In this document: piece after piece, positions 50,591 to 58,654 of the stretch
Layout of the letters: the number at the start of each line of letters is the position of its first letter
How positions within the stretch are numbered: position 1 is the stretch's first letter
Origin: an uncultured Erysipelotrichaceae bacterium
GTDB taxonomy: Bacteria; Bacillota_I; Bacilli_A; Erysipelotrichales; Erysipelotrichaceae
Assembly: GCA_902778375.1 (NCBI GenBank)
Contig: CACYXJ010000001.1
Span: 35,240-99,239 of the forward strand
Length of the DNA: 64,000 bases
Direction: 5' to 3'
Made by a program: the position numbers and the translations under genes
Notes under the pieces: generated by a model
The model's input: only the letters and a program-made list of their open reading frames with translations
Databases searched by the model: none
What the model was told of the DNA's origin: nothing

Positions 50591-51500
50591 AAACGAAATC
50601 GGACTTACGCTGGACAGAACAGCCCAGCATCAGAAAATGAGCGATCTCAGCGAGGCGCAGATCAGTTACGCCCTCGCGTTTTCGAAGTCCATCGATGTCA
50701 CTAACAAGGTCATGGTCCTGCAGTACGGCACCGAAGCCCAGCGCAAGGTCAGAACATTATCGGAAAGCGCACATCTGAATATTCCCGAAAGCGATCTGAA
50801 CGAGATCGAAAGTCTTCTGAAGAAGATGATCCGGCAGCTCGATGCCTTTGAAGAGGAAACGGGAAGAACAAAGTACTCTTCGCTTTCATCCGATAAGGCG
50901 ATGGAGAAGTTCCGCTCGCAGTATGACGCCTTCAATTCCAAGCTGACCGAATGCGCCCGACGACTCGAAATTCTGCGCAGTGCCTTGCTGCACCATATCG
51001 ACCGCATGGACCGCTATTATACCGACTGTATGAAAATCATCCGGGAATACGACATGTATCTCCTGGCCGGGGAGGCATGTCTGAAGGATCAGCGCAGCAC
51101 CCGGCTGCCGGAACTGGCGGAAAAGGCCAAGGCCAGCAGTCTGATGGAGGACGCCATCAAGGTCAGGGATTTTTCCGAAGCGTGCCAGCTGTTTGAAAAG
51201 AAACTGGCAGATCTGGCACTCAGCAGGGAACTGCCGCTGCAGATGATGACCCAGTTGAAACTGATCCAGGCAACCGATACCGTCATGGCAGCGAACCTCC
51301 GCCGGCTGACAATGGATATCTTTCCGCTCTACCGCAGCCGTATTGTCATGGCCATCGGCGTCAACAACGAAAGCGTCATCGACCGCCAGCTGTTCATGGA
51401 TGCCAATGACGCCCTGCGCAAAGCGGTGAATACCGTTCTTAAAGAAGAAAATGAAAAACGGCAGGCACAGCAGAAGGGAATCGCAATGTTCCGCTTCTGA
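50583..51500 (+). CDS. TelA-like (toxic anion resistance) protein
   Basis: 305 residues, shorter than typical TelA (about 370). Helical throughout. RTLSESAHLNIPESDLNEIE, the middle coiled coil and LKLIQATDTVMAANLRRLTM, DIFPLYRSRIVMAIGVNNES followed by DANDALRKAVNTVL fit the TelA/KlaA family (Q-L-x-L-I-Q-x-x-D, PLW-x-x-Q-I and T-N-x-x-L-x-x-N in the type members). These proteins go with TerB/TerD-like stress systems; exact role unknown. Probably co-transcribed with the acetyltransferase. Confidence 0.55.
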   Translation: MSENEIGLTLDRTAQHQKMSDLSEAQISYALAFSKSIDVTNKVMVLQYGTEAQRKVRTLSESAHLNIPESDLNEIESLLKKMIRQLDAFEEETGRTKYSSLSSDKAMEKFRSQYDAFNSKLTECARRLEILRSALLHHIDRMDRYYTDCMKIIREYDMYLLAGEACLKDQRSTRLPELAEKAKASSLMEDAIKVRDFSEACQLFEKKLADLALSRELPLQMMTQLKLIQATDTVMAANLRRLTMDIFPLYRSRIVMAIGVNNESVIDRQLFMDANDALRKAVNTVLKEENEKRQAQQKGIAMFRF

Positions 51501-51522
51501 ACCGCGCCTGCGGTTTTTTTAT
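51501..51522 (+). terminator. Terminator of the TelA-like gene
   Basis: ACCGC-GCCT-GCGGT followed by TTTTTT. A second hairpin AATCTGTC-CTGC-GACAGATT (51535-51554) terminates the opposite gene. Confidence 0.75.
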
Positions 51523-51554
51523 TGAAAAGAAAAAATCTGTCCTGCGACAGATTC

Positions 51555-51890
51555 TCAGTTCAGATATGTCCATTCACTTCTGGGATGGTGTACATAGTTA
51601 TACGGGTTCACCATTTCCGCTTTCATGACATTGCCTTCGATCCTTGTGATCCGAAAGGGTGCCTTGATGTCCGCAAGGACATCAGCTTCCATTCTTGAAA
51701 TATTGGAAACCAGTGAAGCCGGTGCAATTCGATTGTTTTCGTCGACGATTACATAACGTCCGTGGTCGTGCCCAAGGCGTACTTCGTCACCGATACGGAA
51801 GTTGTATTCAGCATTGCCTTCCACTGCCAGTGTGACCTTCATGACAGCATGATCCACAGAATCGACGGACATGTTTTTCATATCACTCAT
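51555..51890 (-). CDS. Hypothetical protein, single beta domain
   Basis: 111 residues behind AGGAGG. Beta-rich: MKVTLAVEGNAEYNFRIGDE, VRLGHDHGRYVIVDENNRIA, FRITRIEGNVMKAEMVNPYN. It looks like a small barrel, perhaps an SH3- or PilZ-like fold, but I see no family signature. Followed by its own terminator. Cytosolic. Confidence 0.7.
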   Translation of the reverse strand: MSDMKNMSVDSVDHAVMKVTLAVEGNAEYNFRIGDEVRLGHDHGRYVIVDENNRIAPASLVSNISRMEADVLADIKAPFRITRIEGNVMKAEMVNPYNYVHHPRSEWTYLN

Positions 51891-52143
51891 TTTATGTACC
51901 TCCTTGATACGACTACTGTTATAGACCAGGTATGAAAAGTTTTCAAGATGTTTTCAGAAAATATTTTCAGAAAGTTTCTGATGAAAGCGGATACATCTGA
52001 AAGCGCTTAAAATCAGATTCAAATGTACTGAAAGAGGCGAAATACATACTGACAGTATAAAAAATAAAATCTTATCAGTATGAACAGTGTGTTCTGTTTT
52101 CTTTTTTCCTGCCGTATAGTAAAGGCAGAAAGGCGGAATGAAT

Positions 52144-53223
52144 ATGGAACTGACACTTTCGGAAAACATCAGATCTTTGCGGAAGCAGAGACATCTGACA
52201 CAGGAACAGCTTGCTGAAGTCCTCGGTGTGACAGCCGGGGCAGTATATAAATGGGAGTCAGGTCTGTCCGTACTGGAACTGGACCTGATCGTGGAAATGG
52301 CGGATTTCTTCGATATTTCAGTTGATACACTTCTGGGTTACAGGATGAAAGACAACCGTGAGGAAGCTGTCCTCGACAGACTGAAAGGATTCTTCTCCAG
52401 CCATGATCCCCAGGCTCTTGCGGAAGCGGAGAAAGCTTTGAAGAAATATCCGCATTCCTTCAAGGTCGTTTACATCAGTGCCCAGGTGTATACGGTTATC
52501 GGAAGCAGTACAAAAGACAGAGCAAAACTCCACAGGGCTCTGGATCTTCTGGAGACTTCGCGCGGTCTGCTCCGGCAGAACCGGGATCCGGAGATCAGTG
52601 AAACCAGGATCCTCGGTGATATTGCCGGTATCTATTGTTTCCTCGGCGAGTATGAAAAGGGGATGGAGATTCTGAAGAAAAACAATACCGGCGGTATATT
52701 CAATGAGACGATCGGGTCGAATCTGGCAATCTTCATGGGCAGGCCTGAAGAAGCGGAGCCATATCTTACGGAAGCCCTGCTTCAGAATGCCTTCGGTCTT
52801 TTCGGTACGGCTATCAGTTATGCGTTTGTCTATCTGGAAAGAAAAGAATTCACTGCTGCCCGGGATATCCTGACAATGAGTCTGAATCTGCTGCAGGGAA
52901 TCAGAAAAGAAACGGAAGCACCGGACTTTCTCGACGAACTGCAGGCTGTTCTTCTGGTTCTGCTCGCCCGTACGGAACTGGCGGAAGGCAGAAAGGAAGA
53001 AGCTGCCGCAGCCATCCGCAGTGCAGCAGAAGCGGCAGCCCGTTTTGATGCCATGCCGGATTACAGTATAAAAGGCATCCGTTTTGGCAACATACCGCAG
53101 GAGGCCAATGGTTATTTCGGGTACGGCCGCACGGCCGCGGAAAGCATTGCGTTTCTGTTAGGCATACTGAAGGACGAAGAACTGGCAGCGCTTTGGAAGG
53201 AGGTGTGTGAAGATGAGCAATAA
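52144..53223 (+). CDS. XRE-TPR regulator of an MFS exporter
   Basis: 359 residues from ATG 52144 (GGCGG upstream; ATG 52138 possible). Residues 5-60: LSENIRSLRKQRHLTQEQLA, VLGVTAGAVYKWESGLSVLE, an XRE helix-turn-helix. Residues 90-350 are TPR-like repeats, the layout of RRNPP-type sensors that bind signal peptides or proteins. It overlaps the MFS gene by 11 bases, so translation is coupled and the transporter is the likely target. The 240-base leader contains palindromic CAGAAAGTTTCTG and GAACA-GTG-TGTTC near the promoter. Confidence 0.8.
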   Translation: MELTLSENIRSLRKQRHLTQEQLAEVLGVTAGAVYKWESGLSVLELDLIVEMADFFDISVDTLLGYRMKDNREEAVLDRLKGFFSSHDPQALAEAEKALKKYPHSFKVVYISAQVYTVIGSSTKDRAKLHRALDLLETSRGLLRQNRDPEISETRILGDIAGIYCFLGEYEKGMEILKKNNTGGIFNETIGSNLAIFMGRPEEAEPYLTEALLQNAFGLFGTAISYAFVYLERKEFTAARDILTMSLNLLQGIRKETEAPDFLDELQAVLLVLLARTELAEGRKEEAAAAIRSAAEAAARFDAMPDYSIKGIRFGNIPQEANGYFGYGRTAAESIAFLLGILKDEELAALWKEVCEDEQ

Positions 53224-54511
53224 GGAAAGAAACAATGTGTTCTCGGTCCGCAACTTCCGGCTGGTATTTTTCGGTGCCCTGGTTTCCGAACTCGGCACTT
53301 CCCTGTACAGTTTCGCAGTCGGTTTCTATATCCTGAAGATCAGCGCCAACAATGCTTTTCTCCAGGGACTTTATCTGGCTGTATGCGGCGTGGTCCTGCT
53401 GCTGTTCACACCGGTGGGAGGTGTGCTCGGAGACCGCTTCAACAAAGCCAGGATCATGTTCATCTGTGACTATCTCAAAGGCGGCGTGATCCTTCTGGCA
53501 ACACTGCTGATGCTGATGTTCCGTGAGAACAGCATTCATATCGCCATCCTGTTCGCAGCCGGAATCCTGGGAAATGCCGTCAGCGGCATCTTCAATCCGG
53601 CATCGAGCGCGCTGCTGCCGTATATCGTGGCAGAAGAGAAACTGCAGCAGGGCAATTCCTATTTTTCCATGAAGAATGCCCTGGTAAACATTTTCGGAAT
53701 TCTGCTGGCCGGAGTACTGTACGCGGCCATGCCGATCCAGCAGCTGTTCTTCATTGTCGGTATCTGTTATGTGCTCTCCGGTGTTTCGGAAATGTTCATC
53801 CGTTATGAAAGTGTTCCGAAAGAGGATAAACTGACTTTCCGTTCCGCGCTTGGCGACATGCAGGAAGGACTGATGTATCTGAAAACACAGAAGGCAATCA
53901 TTGCCCTGGTTGTTGCGACCCTGTTCATCAACTTCTTTCTCACACCGGTCTTCAGCAATTTCGTTCCGTATTTTGTCAGTACGGATGTTGCCGGAGCACC
54001 GTCTTATCTTTTCCAGGAGTATCTGAAACCGGAACTCTGGTCGTCAGTCTTCATTATGCTGATCGGGCTCAGTTCCCTGGTCGGTTCACTGATCTACAGT
54101 ACCTTGCCGCCGAAGGATAAATGCGGATACAGTACAGCATTGAGAACCTGCGGAATGGCTGCTGTTCTGATAGCCGCAACAATTGCTTACTGGCAGCTGG
54201 TTGCCTGCGGCAGATCGCTGAATGCATTTCTGATCTTCATGAGCCTGGGCTCTTTCCTGATGGGTCTGCTTCTGGTCTTTATCAATATTCCCCTCAGTAC
54301 AATGATGATGCGAATCGTCGATAAGGAGAAGATCAGCAAGGTATCAAGCCTGACCAGCATGGCATCCCAGGGGCTGATTCCCATCGCTTCCGTCATGGCC
54401 GGCATCGTGCTTCAGTGGTCGGGCATCACGATGCTGCTGGCTGTCTGCTCCGCCGGACTGCTGGCAACAGCGTTGTCGATGCTGTTCAACAAGGAAATCC
54501 GAAAAATCTGA
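53213..54511 (+). CDS. MFS exporter
   Basis: 432 residues from ATG 53213 (AAGGAGGTG upstream). Twelve hydrophobic helices; TPVGGVLGDRFNKARIMFIC is the loop 2-3 motif (G-x-LGDR-x-x-x-x-K/R). Resembles macrolide-efflux type MFS proteins (start RNFRLVFFGALVSELGTSLY, EQ-like FNPASSALLPYIV). Drug or peptide export is plausible. Overlaps the XRE-TPR regulator gene. Confidence 0.88.
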   Translation: MSNKERNNVFSVRNFRLVFFGALVSELGTSLYSFAVGFYILKISANNAFLQGLYLAVCGVVLLLFTPVGGVLGDRFNKARIMFICDYLKGGVILLATLLMLMFRENSIHIAILFAAGILGNAVSGIFNPASSALLPYIVAEEKLQQGNSYFSMKNALVNIFGILLAGVLYAAMPIQQLFFIVGICYVLSGVSEMFIRYESVPKEDKLTFRSALGDMQEGLMYLKTQKAIIALVVATLFINFFLTPVFSNFVPYFVSTDVAGAPSYLFQEYLKPELWSSVFIMLIGLSSLVGSLIYSTLPPKDKCGYSTALRTCGMAAVLIAATIAYWQLVACGRSLNAFLIFMSLGSFLMGLLLVFINIPLSTMMMRIVDKEKISKVSSLTSMASQGLIPIASVMAGIVLQWSGITMLLAVCSAGLLATALSMLFNKEIRKI

Positions 54512-54562
54512 ATTCAGACGGTATCCGGATGATTCTGAGGTGTACCGCTCGAACGGAACAAA

Positions 54563-54590
54563 AAAGCAGTTCAAATGAACTGCCTTTGTT
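54563..54590. terminator. Bidirectional terminator
   Basis: GCAGTTC-AAAT-GAACTGC with A-run and T-run outside, between the MFS gene and peptide D. Confidence 0.85.
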
Positions 54591-54612
54591 CGTTATGATC
54601 TACAATTCTGTC

Positions 54613-54852
54613 TCAGTCGCAGTAATGGTTGCCTCTGCAGACATATCCCTCAGAAGAAATCCAGTTGCCTTTGTATGGGCATTCGGAATACGGGTTTTCC
54701 GGTACAGCCGGATCACCGATGTCGAAATTCTTTTCACCGCCGTTGACCGCATCCAGTCCGGCATCAAGCAGATCAGACTTGTGTGCTTCGAAGAGTTCTT
54801 TTCTTTCTTCTCTGCTTTTTCCTTCCATTGCCGCAAGTAATTCTTTTTCCAT
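54613..54852 (-). CDS. Double-glycine leader peptide (paralog D)
   Basis: 79 residues behind GGAGGA. Leader MEKELLAAMEGKSREERKEL and on ends LDAGLDAVNGG, GG at 38-39, the same length as, and 22 of 39 identical to, the leader at 22091. The 40-residue core ends SECPYKGNWISSEGYVCRGN then HYC with three cysteines. The core sequences of C and D differ, while the leaders agree, as expected for precursors sharing one processing enzyme. Alone on its strand; the enzyme and exporter would have to be elsewhere. Confidence 0.75.
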   Translation of the reverse strand: MEKELLAAMEGKSREERKELFEAHKSDLLDAGLDAVNGGEKNFDIGDPAVPENPYSECPYKGNWISSEGYVCRGNHYCD

Positions 54853-54963
54853 GATCTTCCTCCTTGTTTCCATAAATAGCATATCATCCTATCTCCTGTG
54901 TTTACAGATTTCAATACATAAATCACAGCAGAATCCGGCACATGTCTGAATACCGGCCGTGAA

Positions 54964-54978
54964 TGGCGTGTTTTTTGT
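54964..54978 (+). promoter_or_regulatory. Sigma-54-like -24/-12 element
   Basis: TGGCGTGTTTTTTGT; GG at 54965-54966, GT at 54977-54978; 45 bases before the gene at 55022. Confidence 0.5.
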
Positions 54979-55021
54979 ATACACAGTTTTATATACATTA
55001 AGAAGGATAGTAGAACAGATA

Positions 55022-55273
55022 ATGAGAGAGTTAGTGAAAATGTTTAATGCTTTGCATCCAACCCTTGAGGACAGAGAAAAAATATCTAAAGAAAAGTATA
55101 TTGAGCACGCAAGGAAACTGGCTGATATGAGAAATGAAATTCTTTCCCGGTTCGACGATGACGATTGGAATGAACTCTTAAATATGCCATATCCAGTACA
55201 ATATAGAATTGTTCTTAAAAAACTGCAAAAGGAAATATCCCGTAGAACAGCACATAATATAAACAGCACATAA
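55022..55273 (+). CDS. Small AT-rich gene, unknown
   Basis: 83 residues. Helical and charged: MRELVKMFNALHPTLEDREK, SKEKYIEHARKLADMRNEIL, SRFDDDDWNELLNMPYPVQY. No known motif. Its base composition is more AT-rich than neighbours, suggesting recent arrival. AAGGA lies about 15 bases upstream, far from ideal. Downstream of a sigma-54-like element. Confidence 0.55.
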   Translation: MRELVKMFNALHPTLEDREKISKEKYIEHARKLADMRNEILSRFDDDDWNELLNMPYPVQYRIVLKKLQKEISRRTAHNINST

Positions 55274-55321
55274 TATATAGGCAAATGAATAGGAAACGGT
55301 CACAATATATGAAATAAAAAT

Positions 55322-55372
55322 TGCGGGGGAATGCTCAAGAATCAAGCATATTCATCGCAGTCTTTTTTATGT
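55322..55372 (+). terminator. Terminator after the gene at 55022
   Basis: TGCG...GAATGCT / AGCAT...CGCA form a long stem followed by TTTTTT. Confidence 0.65.
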
Positions 55373-55440
55373 GTTTTCACACTGGTCATGCCGGAAGAAA
55401 AGAAAAACGGGCTGTCTATTTCCAACTGTTCCGTTGAACA

Positions 55441-55455
55441 TGGCGTATTTTTTGC
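55441..55455 (+). promoter_or_regulatory. Sigma-54-like -24/-12 element
   Basis: TGGCGTATTTTTTGC; GG at 55442-55443, GC at 55454-55455; 58 bases before the gene at 55512. A TTGCTG-16-TATACT sigma-A-like pair overlaps it, so either polymerase could act. Confidence 0.55.
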
Positions 55456-55511
55456 TGTTCAGGCTTGCAAGAATATACTCAGCTGAAGAAATCATACACG
55501 GGAGCAAAACA

Positions 55512-55688
55512 ATGGAGAAAAGAAGAAAAAGCAATAAAGGAAACACAAAGAAACCGGACGTGAAGAAGATAACAGAATATGTTGAACCGGATGACTTTTC
55601 CACCCTCAGGGATGTCCCGGCATATTGGGAACCGCCAAAGAAACAGACAGAAAAAAAGCCGCATAAGCATTACCGCCGCAAAGGCTAA
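55512..55688 (+). CDS. 58-residue basic protein
   Basis: CGGGAGC precedes the ATG. Lysine- and arginine-rich ends (MEKRRKSNKGNTKKPDVKK; KPHKHYRRKG) around a short acidic/aromatic middle (YVEPDDFSTLRDVPAYWEP). Unfolded in isolation by composition; may bind nucleic acid. No family known to me. The next gene has a strong ribosome site 12 bases after its stop. Confidence 0.55.
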   Translation: MEKRRKSNKGNTKKPDVKKITEYVEPDDFSTLRDVPAYWEPPKKQTEKKPHKHYRRKG

Positions 55689-55741
55689 AGGAGGAAAGAA
55701 TCATGCCGACAGTATCAAAAGGGATACGTGTACAGGGATCA

Positions 55742-55756
55742 TGGCATGTTTTTTGC
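55742..55756 (+). promoter_or_regulatory. Sigma-54-like -24/-12 element
   Basis: TGGCATGTTTTTTGC followed by CG; GG at 55743-55744, GC at 55755-55756. 44 bases before the ATG at 55799; identical over 15 bases to the copy at 63468. Confidence 0.6.
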
Positions 55757-55798
55757 CGGTACGGCCAATATACTGAAAGTGACGTGGGGGTAACAGAT

Positions 55799-56800
55799 AT
55801 GACGGGAAACTGTGAACTGAGATTCGGCAATACTGCTGCATTGCTGTTTACAGCCATGGGCGAAAAACCAATGAAGCAGCTCGATCTGCTCGACCTGTTT
55901 TTCCCGTGTCTGTTCGTCGCGGAAACGGAAGCGGCCGGAAACAGCATGGACGCGGAGTTCGATGATCAGAATATGGTCATCCGGGCAGTCCGTAAGAATA
56001 ATTCCCTGCATGTCGGCTCCGGCCGCCGTGTTTCCCAGATTCTCGGCCGTCTTTGCGGAACCGCGAAAGGCAATCAGGAAAAAGAGAGAAGAACAGCTTT
56101 GCTGCTGCAGAAGAAAGCTGCGGAAGTAATCTGCACAGACCGCGAGTATATGCTGGTGCTGCAGGATAACATCCGGGAAATAATCAATGTTCTGAACGAT
56201 GAAGGCCGGGAAGCGTTTGTCATCCTGCTGGGCATCTTTCTGACCGAGCTTTCGTACAGAGAGAAGGAAGAATGCGATCCCGATATTCTCTTTCCCCTGG
56301 ATCCGGAAGTTTTTGAAGGCATTGTCTATCATGCCATCAAGCAGTTCAAGAGTGGCGACTGGGAAGGCATATGCAATGCATGGCTGTGGATCCTGATTGG
56401 ATCGCTTCTACGCAATGAAAGCGGAAGAGTCCTGCGCTTCTATGATTCCTCCTTCATCATGGTCAACCGCATGCCGTCGGAAGAGGAAACATTCGAAGAC
56501 CGCCTGAATTTCCTTCTGCATCCGGAAGAATATGAATCTGTTTATTACGGCGATGATCTGGACAGGAAATATCCCGGCATCGAGTTCTACTGCGATGCCT
56601 GCGGTGCTCATCTGAACCGGCAGGAAGGATTCGATGATCATCAGAATCCCTGGAAGTGCACGGAATGCGGTCATGAAAACGAAATCAGCGAAAATGTCAT
56701 ATACAACAGCGAGGAAGACTGGCGTATGGGGAAATGGCCGCTGGACGGGCAGGATATCATGAAAGCAATTCAAAGACGAAGAGAAGAACAGGAAGACTGA
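55799..56800 (+). CDS. Zinc-ribbon protein of unknown function
   Basis: 333 residues from ATG 55799. An in-frame ATG at 55703 with the strong site AAAGGAGG would add 32 residues and lies upstream of the sigma-54-like element, so two starts may be used. The middle (AFVILLGIFLTELSYREKEE, CDPDILFPLDPEVFEGIVYH, AIKQFKSGDWEGICNAWLWI) is helical. Residues 265-300 hold a zinc ribbon (FYCDACGAHLNRQ, WKCTECGHENE). The C-terminal tail is basic. No known family. May be a nucleic-acid or chaperone factor. Confidence 0.7.
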   Translation: MTGNCELRFGNTAALLFTAMGEKPMKQLDLLDLFFPCLFVAETEAAGNSMDAEFDDQNMVIRAVRKNNSLHVGSGRRVSQILGRLCGTAKGNQEKERRTALLLQKKAAEVICTDREYMLVLQDNIREIINVLNDEGREAFVILLGIFLTELSYREKEECDPDILFPLDPEVFEGIVYHAIKQFKSGDWEGICNAWLWILIGSLLRNESGRVLRFYDSSFIMVNRMPSEEETFEDRLNFLLHPEEYESVYYGDDLDRKYPGIEFYCDACGAHLNRQEGFDDHQNPWKCTECGHENEISENVIYNSEEDWRMGKWPLDGQDIMKAIQRRREEQED

Positions 56801-56820
56801 TCTTCTTTTTTGTATATAAT
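56791..56820 (+). terminator. Terminator overlapping the aroD -10 box
   Basis: GAAGA-CTGA-TCTTC followed by TTTTTT (56792-56811); a TATAAT -10 box for aroD starts at 56815. Confidence 0.6.
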
Positions 56821-56840
56821 TGAAGCAGAGGAAATTGAAT

Positions 56841-57617
56841 ATGAAACCTGTAATAGTAAAGAATGTCGCCATCGGAGCGGGAACTCCGAAAGTCTGTGTA
56901 CCGATCGTCGAAACAGACGCCGCAGAAATCCTGACTGCGGTAGAAAAGGCAGCCGTATCGGCTGCCGACCTGATCGAGTGGCGGGCAGACCATTTTGTGA
57001 ATCACAATGATGAAGCGGAACTCCTGCAGGTATTGCAGGGAGTATATCAGATCTGTGCAGGCAAACCGCTGCTGTTTACCCTGCGCAGCGTGAAGGAAGG
57101 GGGAAAGTCGGAAGTCAGCGATGAAGCGTATCTCTCCCTGGTACAGGCAGTGATCCGTTCCGGCAATGTCGATCTCGTTGACGTGGAGATGCAGAAGGGC
57201 GAAGAAATCTGCCGCCAGCTGCTGAAGAACGCCCACCTGCATTCGCTGCCGGTCGTCATGTCCCGCCATCATTTCACGACAACGCCGGATGATGACCTGC
57301 TGGTTGCTGAAGTAAGGACAATGAAGGAACTGGGAGCGGATATCCTCAAGCTCGCGGTCATGCCGCTGGACAAGGAGGATGTTGTCCGCCTGCTTCTGAT
57401 CACCGAACAGCTCAGCCGCGATTACAGCGATGTGCCGGTCGTTACCGTATCGATGTCCGGCATGGGGCTGATCAGCCGCATCAGCGGCGAGATCTCCGGA
57501 TCCGCGATCACATTCGCCTCCCTGGAGAAAGCCTCGGCACCCGGCCAGATCGCTCTTGCGGAAATGAAGGAACTTCTCGACAAGGTTCATAACGGTATCA
57601 TTGCTGAAGAAGAATAG
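56841..57617 (+). CDS. aroD: 3-dehydroquinate dehydratase, type I
   Basis: 258 residues from ATG 56841 (AGAGGAAA upstream). Type I AroD signature: DLIEWRADHF, TLRSVKEGGKSEVSDEAYLS, RSGNVDLVDVEM, VMSRHHF (catalytic His), ILKLAVMP (Schiff-base Lys), VTVSMSGMGLISRISG and GSAITFASL. All residues of the active site are visible. Third step of the shikimate pathway, or quinate use. It stands alone; no other shikimate gene is near. Ordinary enzyme. Confidence 0.9.
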   Translation: MKPVIVKNVAIGAGTPKVCVPIVETDAAEILTAVEKAAVSAADLIEWRADHFVNHNDEAELLQVLQGVYQICAGKPLLFTLRSVKEGGKSEVSDEAYLSLVQAVIRSGNVDLVDVEMQKGEEICRQLLKNAHLHSLPVVMSRHHFTTTPDDDLLVAEVRTMKELGADILKLAVMPLDKEDVVRLLLITEQLSRDYSDVPVVTVSMSGMGLISRISGEISGSAITFASLEKASAPGQIALAEMKELLDKVHNGIIAEEE

Positions 57618-57629
57618 GAAACACGCAAA

Positions 57630-57653
57630 GGACGCACGGCGCGTTCTTTTTTT
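57630..57653 (+). terminator. Terminator of aroD
   Basis: GGACGC / GCGTTC with one G-T pair, loop ACGGC, then a run of T. Confidence 0.55.
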
Positions 57654-57728
57654 CTGGAAGTTTTTTGGGCATTTTTTTTCTGTCCCGGTGCAGATATTTT
57701 CAAAGTATGAAAAGTAGCTTTGCGCATA

Positions 57729-57759
57729 TTGACCGTTCCCTGAGGAACGGAAGTACATT
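57729..57759 (+). promoter_or_regulatory. MerR-type promoter with 19-base spacer and palindrome
   Basis: -35 TTGACC (57729-57734), -10 TACATT (57754-57759), 19-base spacer carrying the palindrome CCGTTCC-CTGA-GGAACGG (57733-57750). This geometry is typical of MerR-activated promoters and the downstream gene encodes a MerR protein, so autoregulation is likely. The start codon is only 11 bases past the -10 box. Confidence 0.75.
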
Positions 57760-57769
57760 TGATTTACCC

Positions 57770-58654
57770 ATGAAATCTGTAAAGGAAATCTGTCTTCTGA
57801 CAGGTGTGACCAGAAAGACACTGTTTTATTATGACCGCATCGGTCTTCTCAAACCGACGATGCGGATCGGTACACAGGGACATAAATATTATGACGAACA
57901 GGCAGTGGAAACTCTGCTGAAGATCCGCCTCTATAAGGAATGTGGCCTGAAGATTTCCGAGATCCGCACCCTGATCCAGGGATCGCCGGACACCGGAAGG
58001 GAACTGATGGAAGCCGGCATACAGAGACTGGAGAATTCCCGGACAGAAATCAGTGACAGGATCTTTCTCGCAAGACTTCTGCAGCTCACCGGTGCCGGTG
58101 AACGCGCCGTCCGTATCCTGCCGCTCTTTTCCGCCCACGAGATCCGCCGGATCGGTATGGACATTGAAGCATCTACCTGTCTGAAGGAAGAAATACGGAA
58201 ATGGAAGGAATACCGCGGGAATGATCCGGAAGGTTTCAAGGCGGTTCTGAGAAGTACAGAACATTCATTCTCCCTGAAACTGACCTGTCTGATCGAACAG
58301 GAAAAGGCAGAGACCGCGGAAACTGACCGGGAAGAATCTGAACTGATCGGAAACTTTCTGCAGGAAGAAGAGAAACGATACAGTCTGAGTGAACGGGAAA
58401 AAGAAAAACTGATTCCCCAGCTGCAGTGGATCGGTCTGCATAAGACACAGCCAGCCGACAATGAACAGGTACAGCTGGCGGCGGAAACGATCGCTGTCAT
58501 GCTGGCGGATCAGGGCAGGGAGGAAGCCCTGCACAAAATGTTTGAAATCCTGCGTCATGCCGGAAGTGAGCGTCTGATCTCACCGTACGCGGAAGCGGTA
58601 CTGTGGATCTTCTGGCTCAGACATGCTTTTGAAAGGAAGGAAGAAAATGAGTGA
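57770..58654 (+). CDS. MerR-family transcriptional regulator
   Basis: 294 residues from ATG 57770, no ribosome site, short or absent leader. Residues 1-70: MKSVKEICLLTGVTRKTLFY, YDRIGLLKPTMRIGTQGHKY, YDEQAVETLLKIRLYKECGL, KISEIRTLI, a complete MerR winged helix. The rest (70-294) is helical and acidic and has no known effector domain (no cysteine metal site, no GyrI-like or TipA-like domain). It overlaps the next gene by 8 bases. The palindromic operator at its promoter closely matches that of the lipoprotein gene at 26575. Confidence 0.85.
   Translation: MKSVKEICLLTGVTRKTLFYYDRIGLLKPTMRIGTQGHKYYDEQAVETLLKIRLYKECGLKISEIRTLIQGSPDTGRELMEAGIQRLENSRTEISDRIFLARLLQLTGAGERAVRILPLFSAHEIRRIGMDIEASTCLKEEIRKWKEYRGNDPEGFKAVLRSTEHSFSLKLTCLIEQEKAETAETDREESELIGNFLQEEEKRYSLSEREKEKLIPQLQWIGLHKTQPADNEQVQLAAETIAVMLADQGREEALHKMFEILRHAGSERLISPYAEAVLWIFWLRHAFERKEENE

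Noticed and set aside
57729..57759. Reading the palindrome at the MerR promoter as a LexA-type SOS box.
   Set aside because: The dyad GTTCC-N4-GGAAC is the inverse order of the Gram-positive GAAC-N4-GTTC box, and it lies in an over-long spacer typical of MerR.
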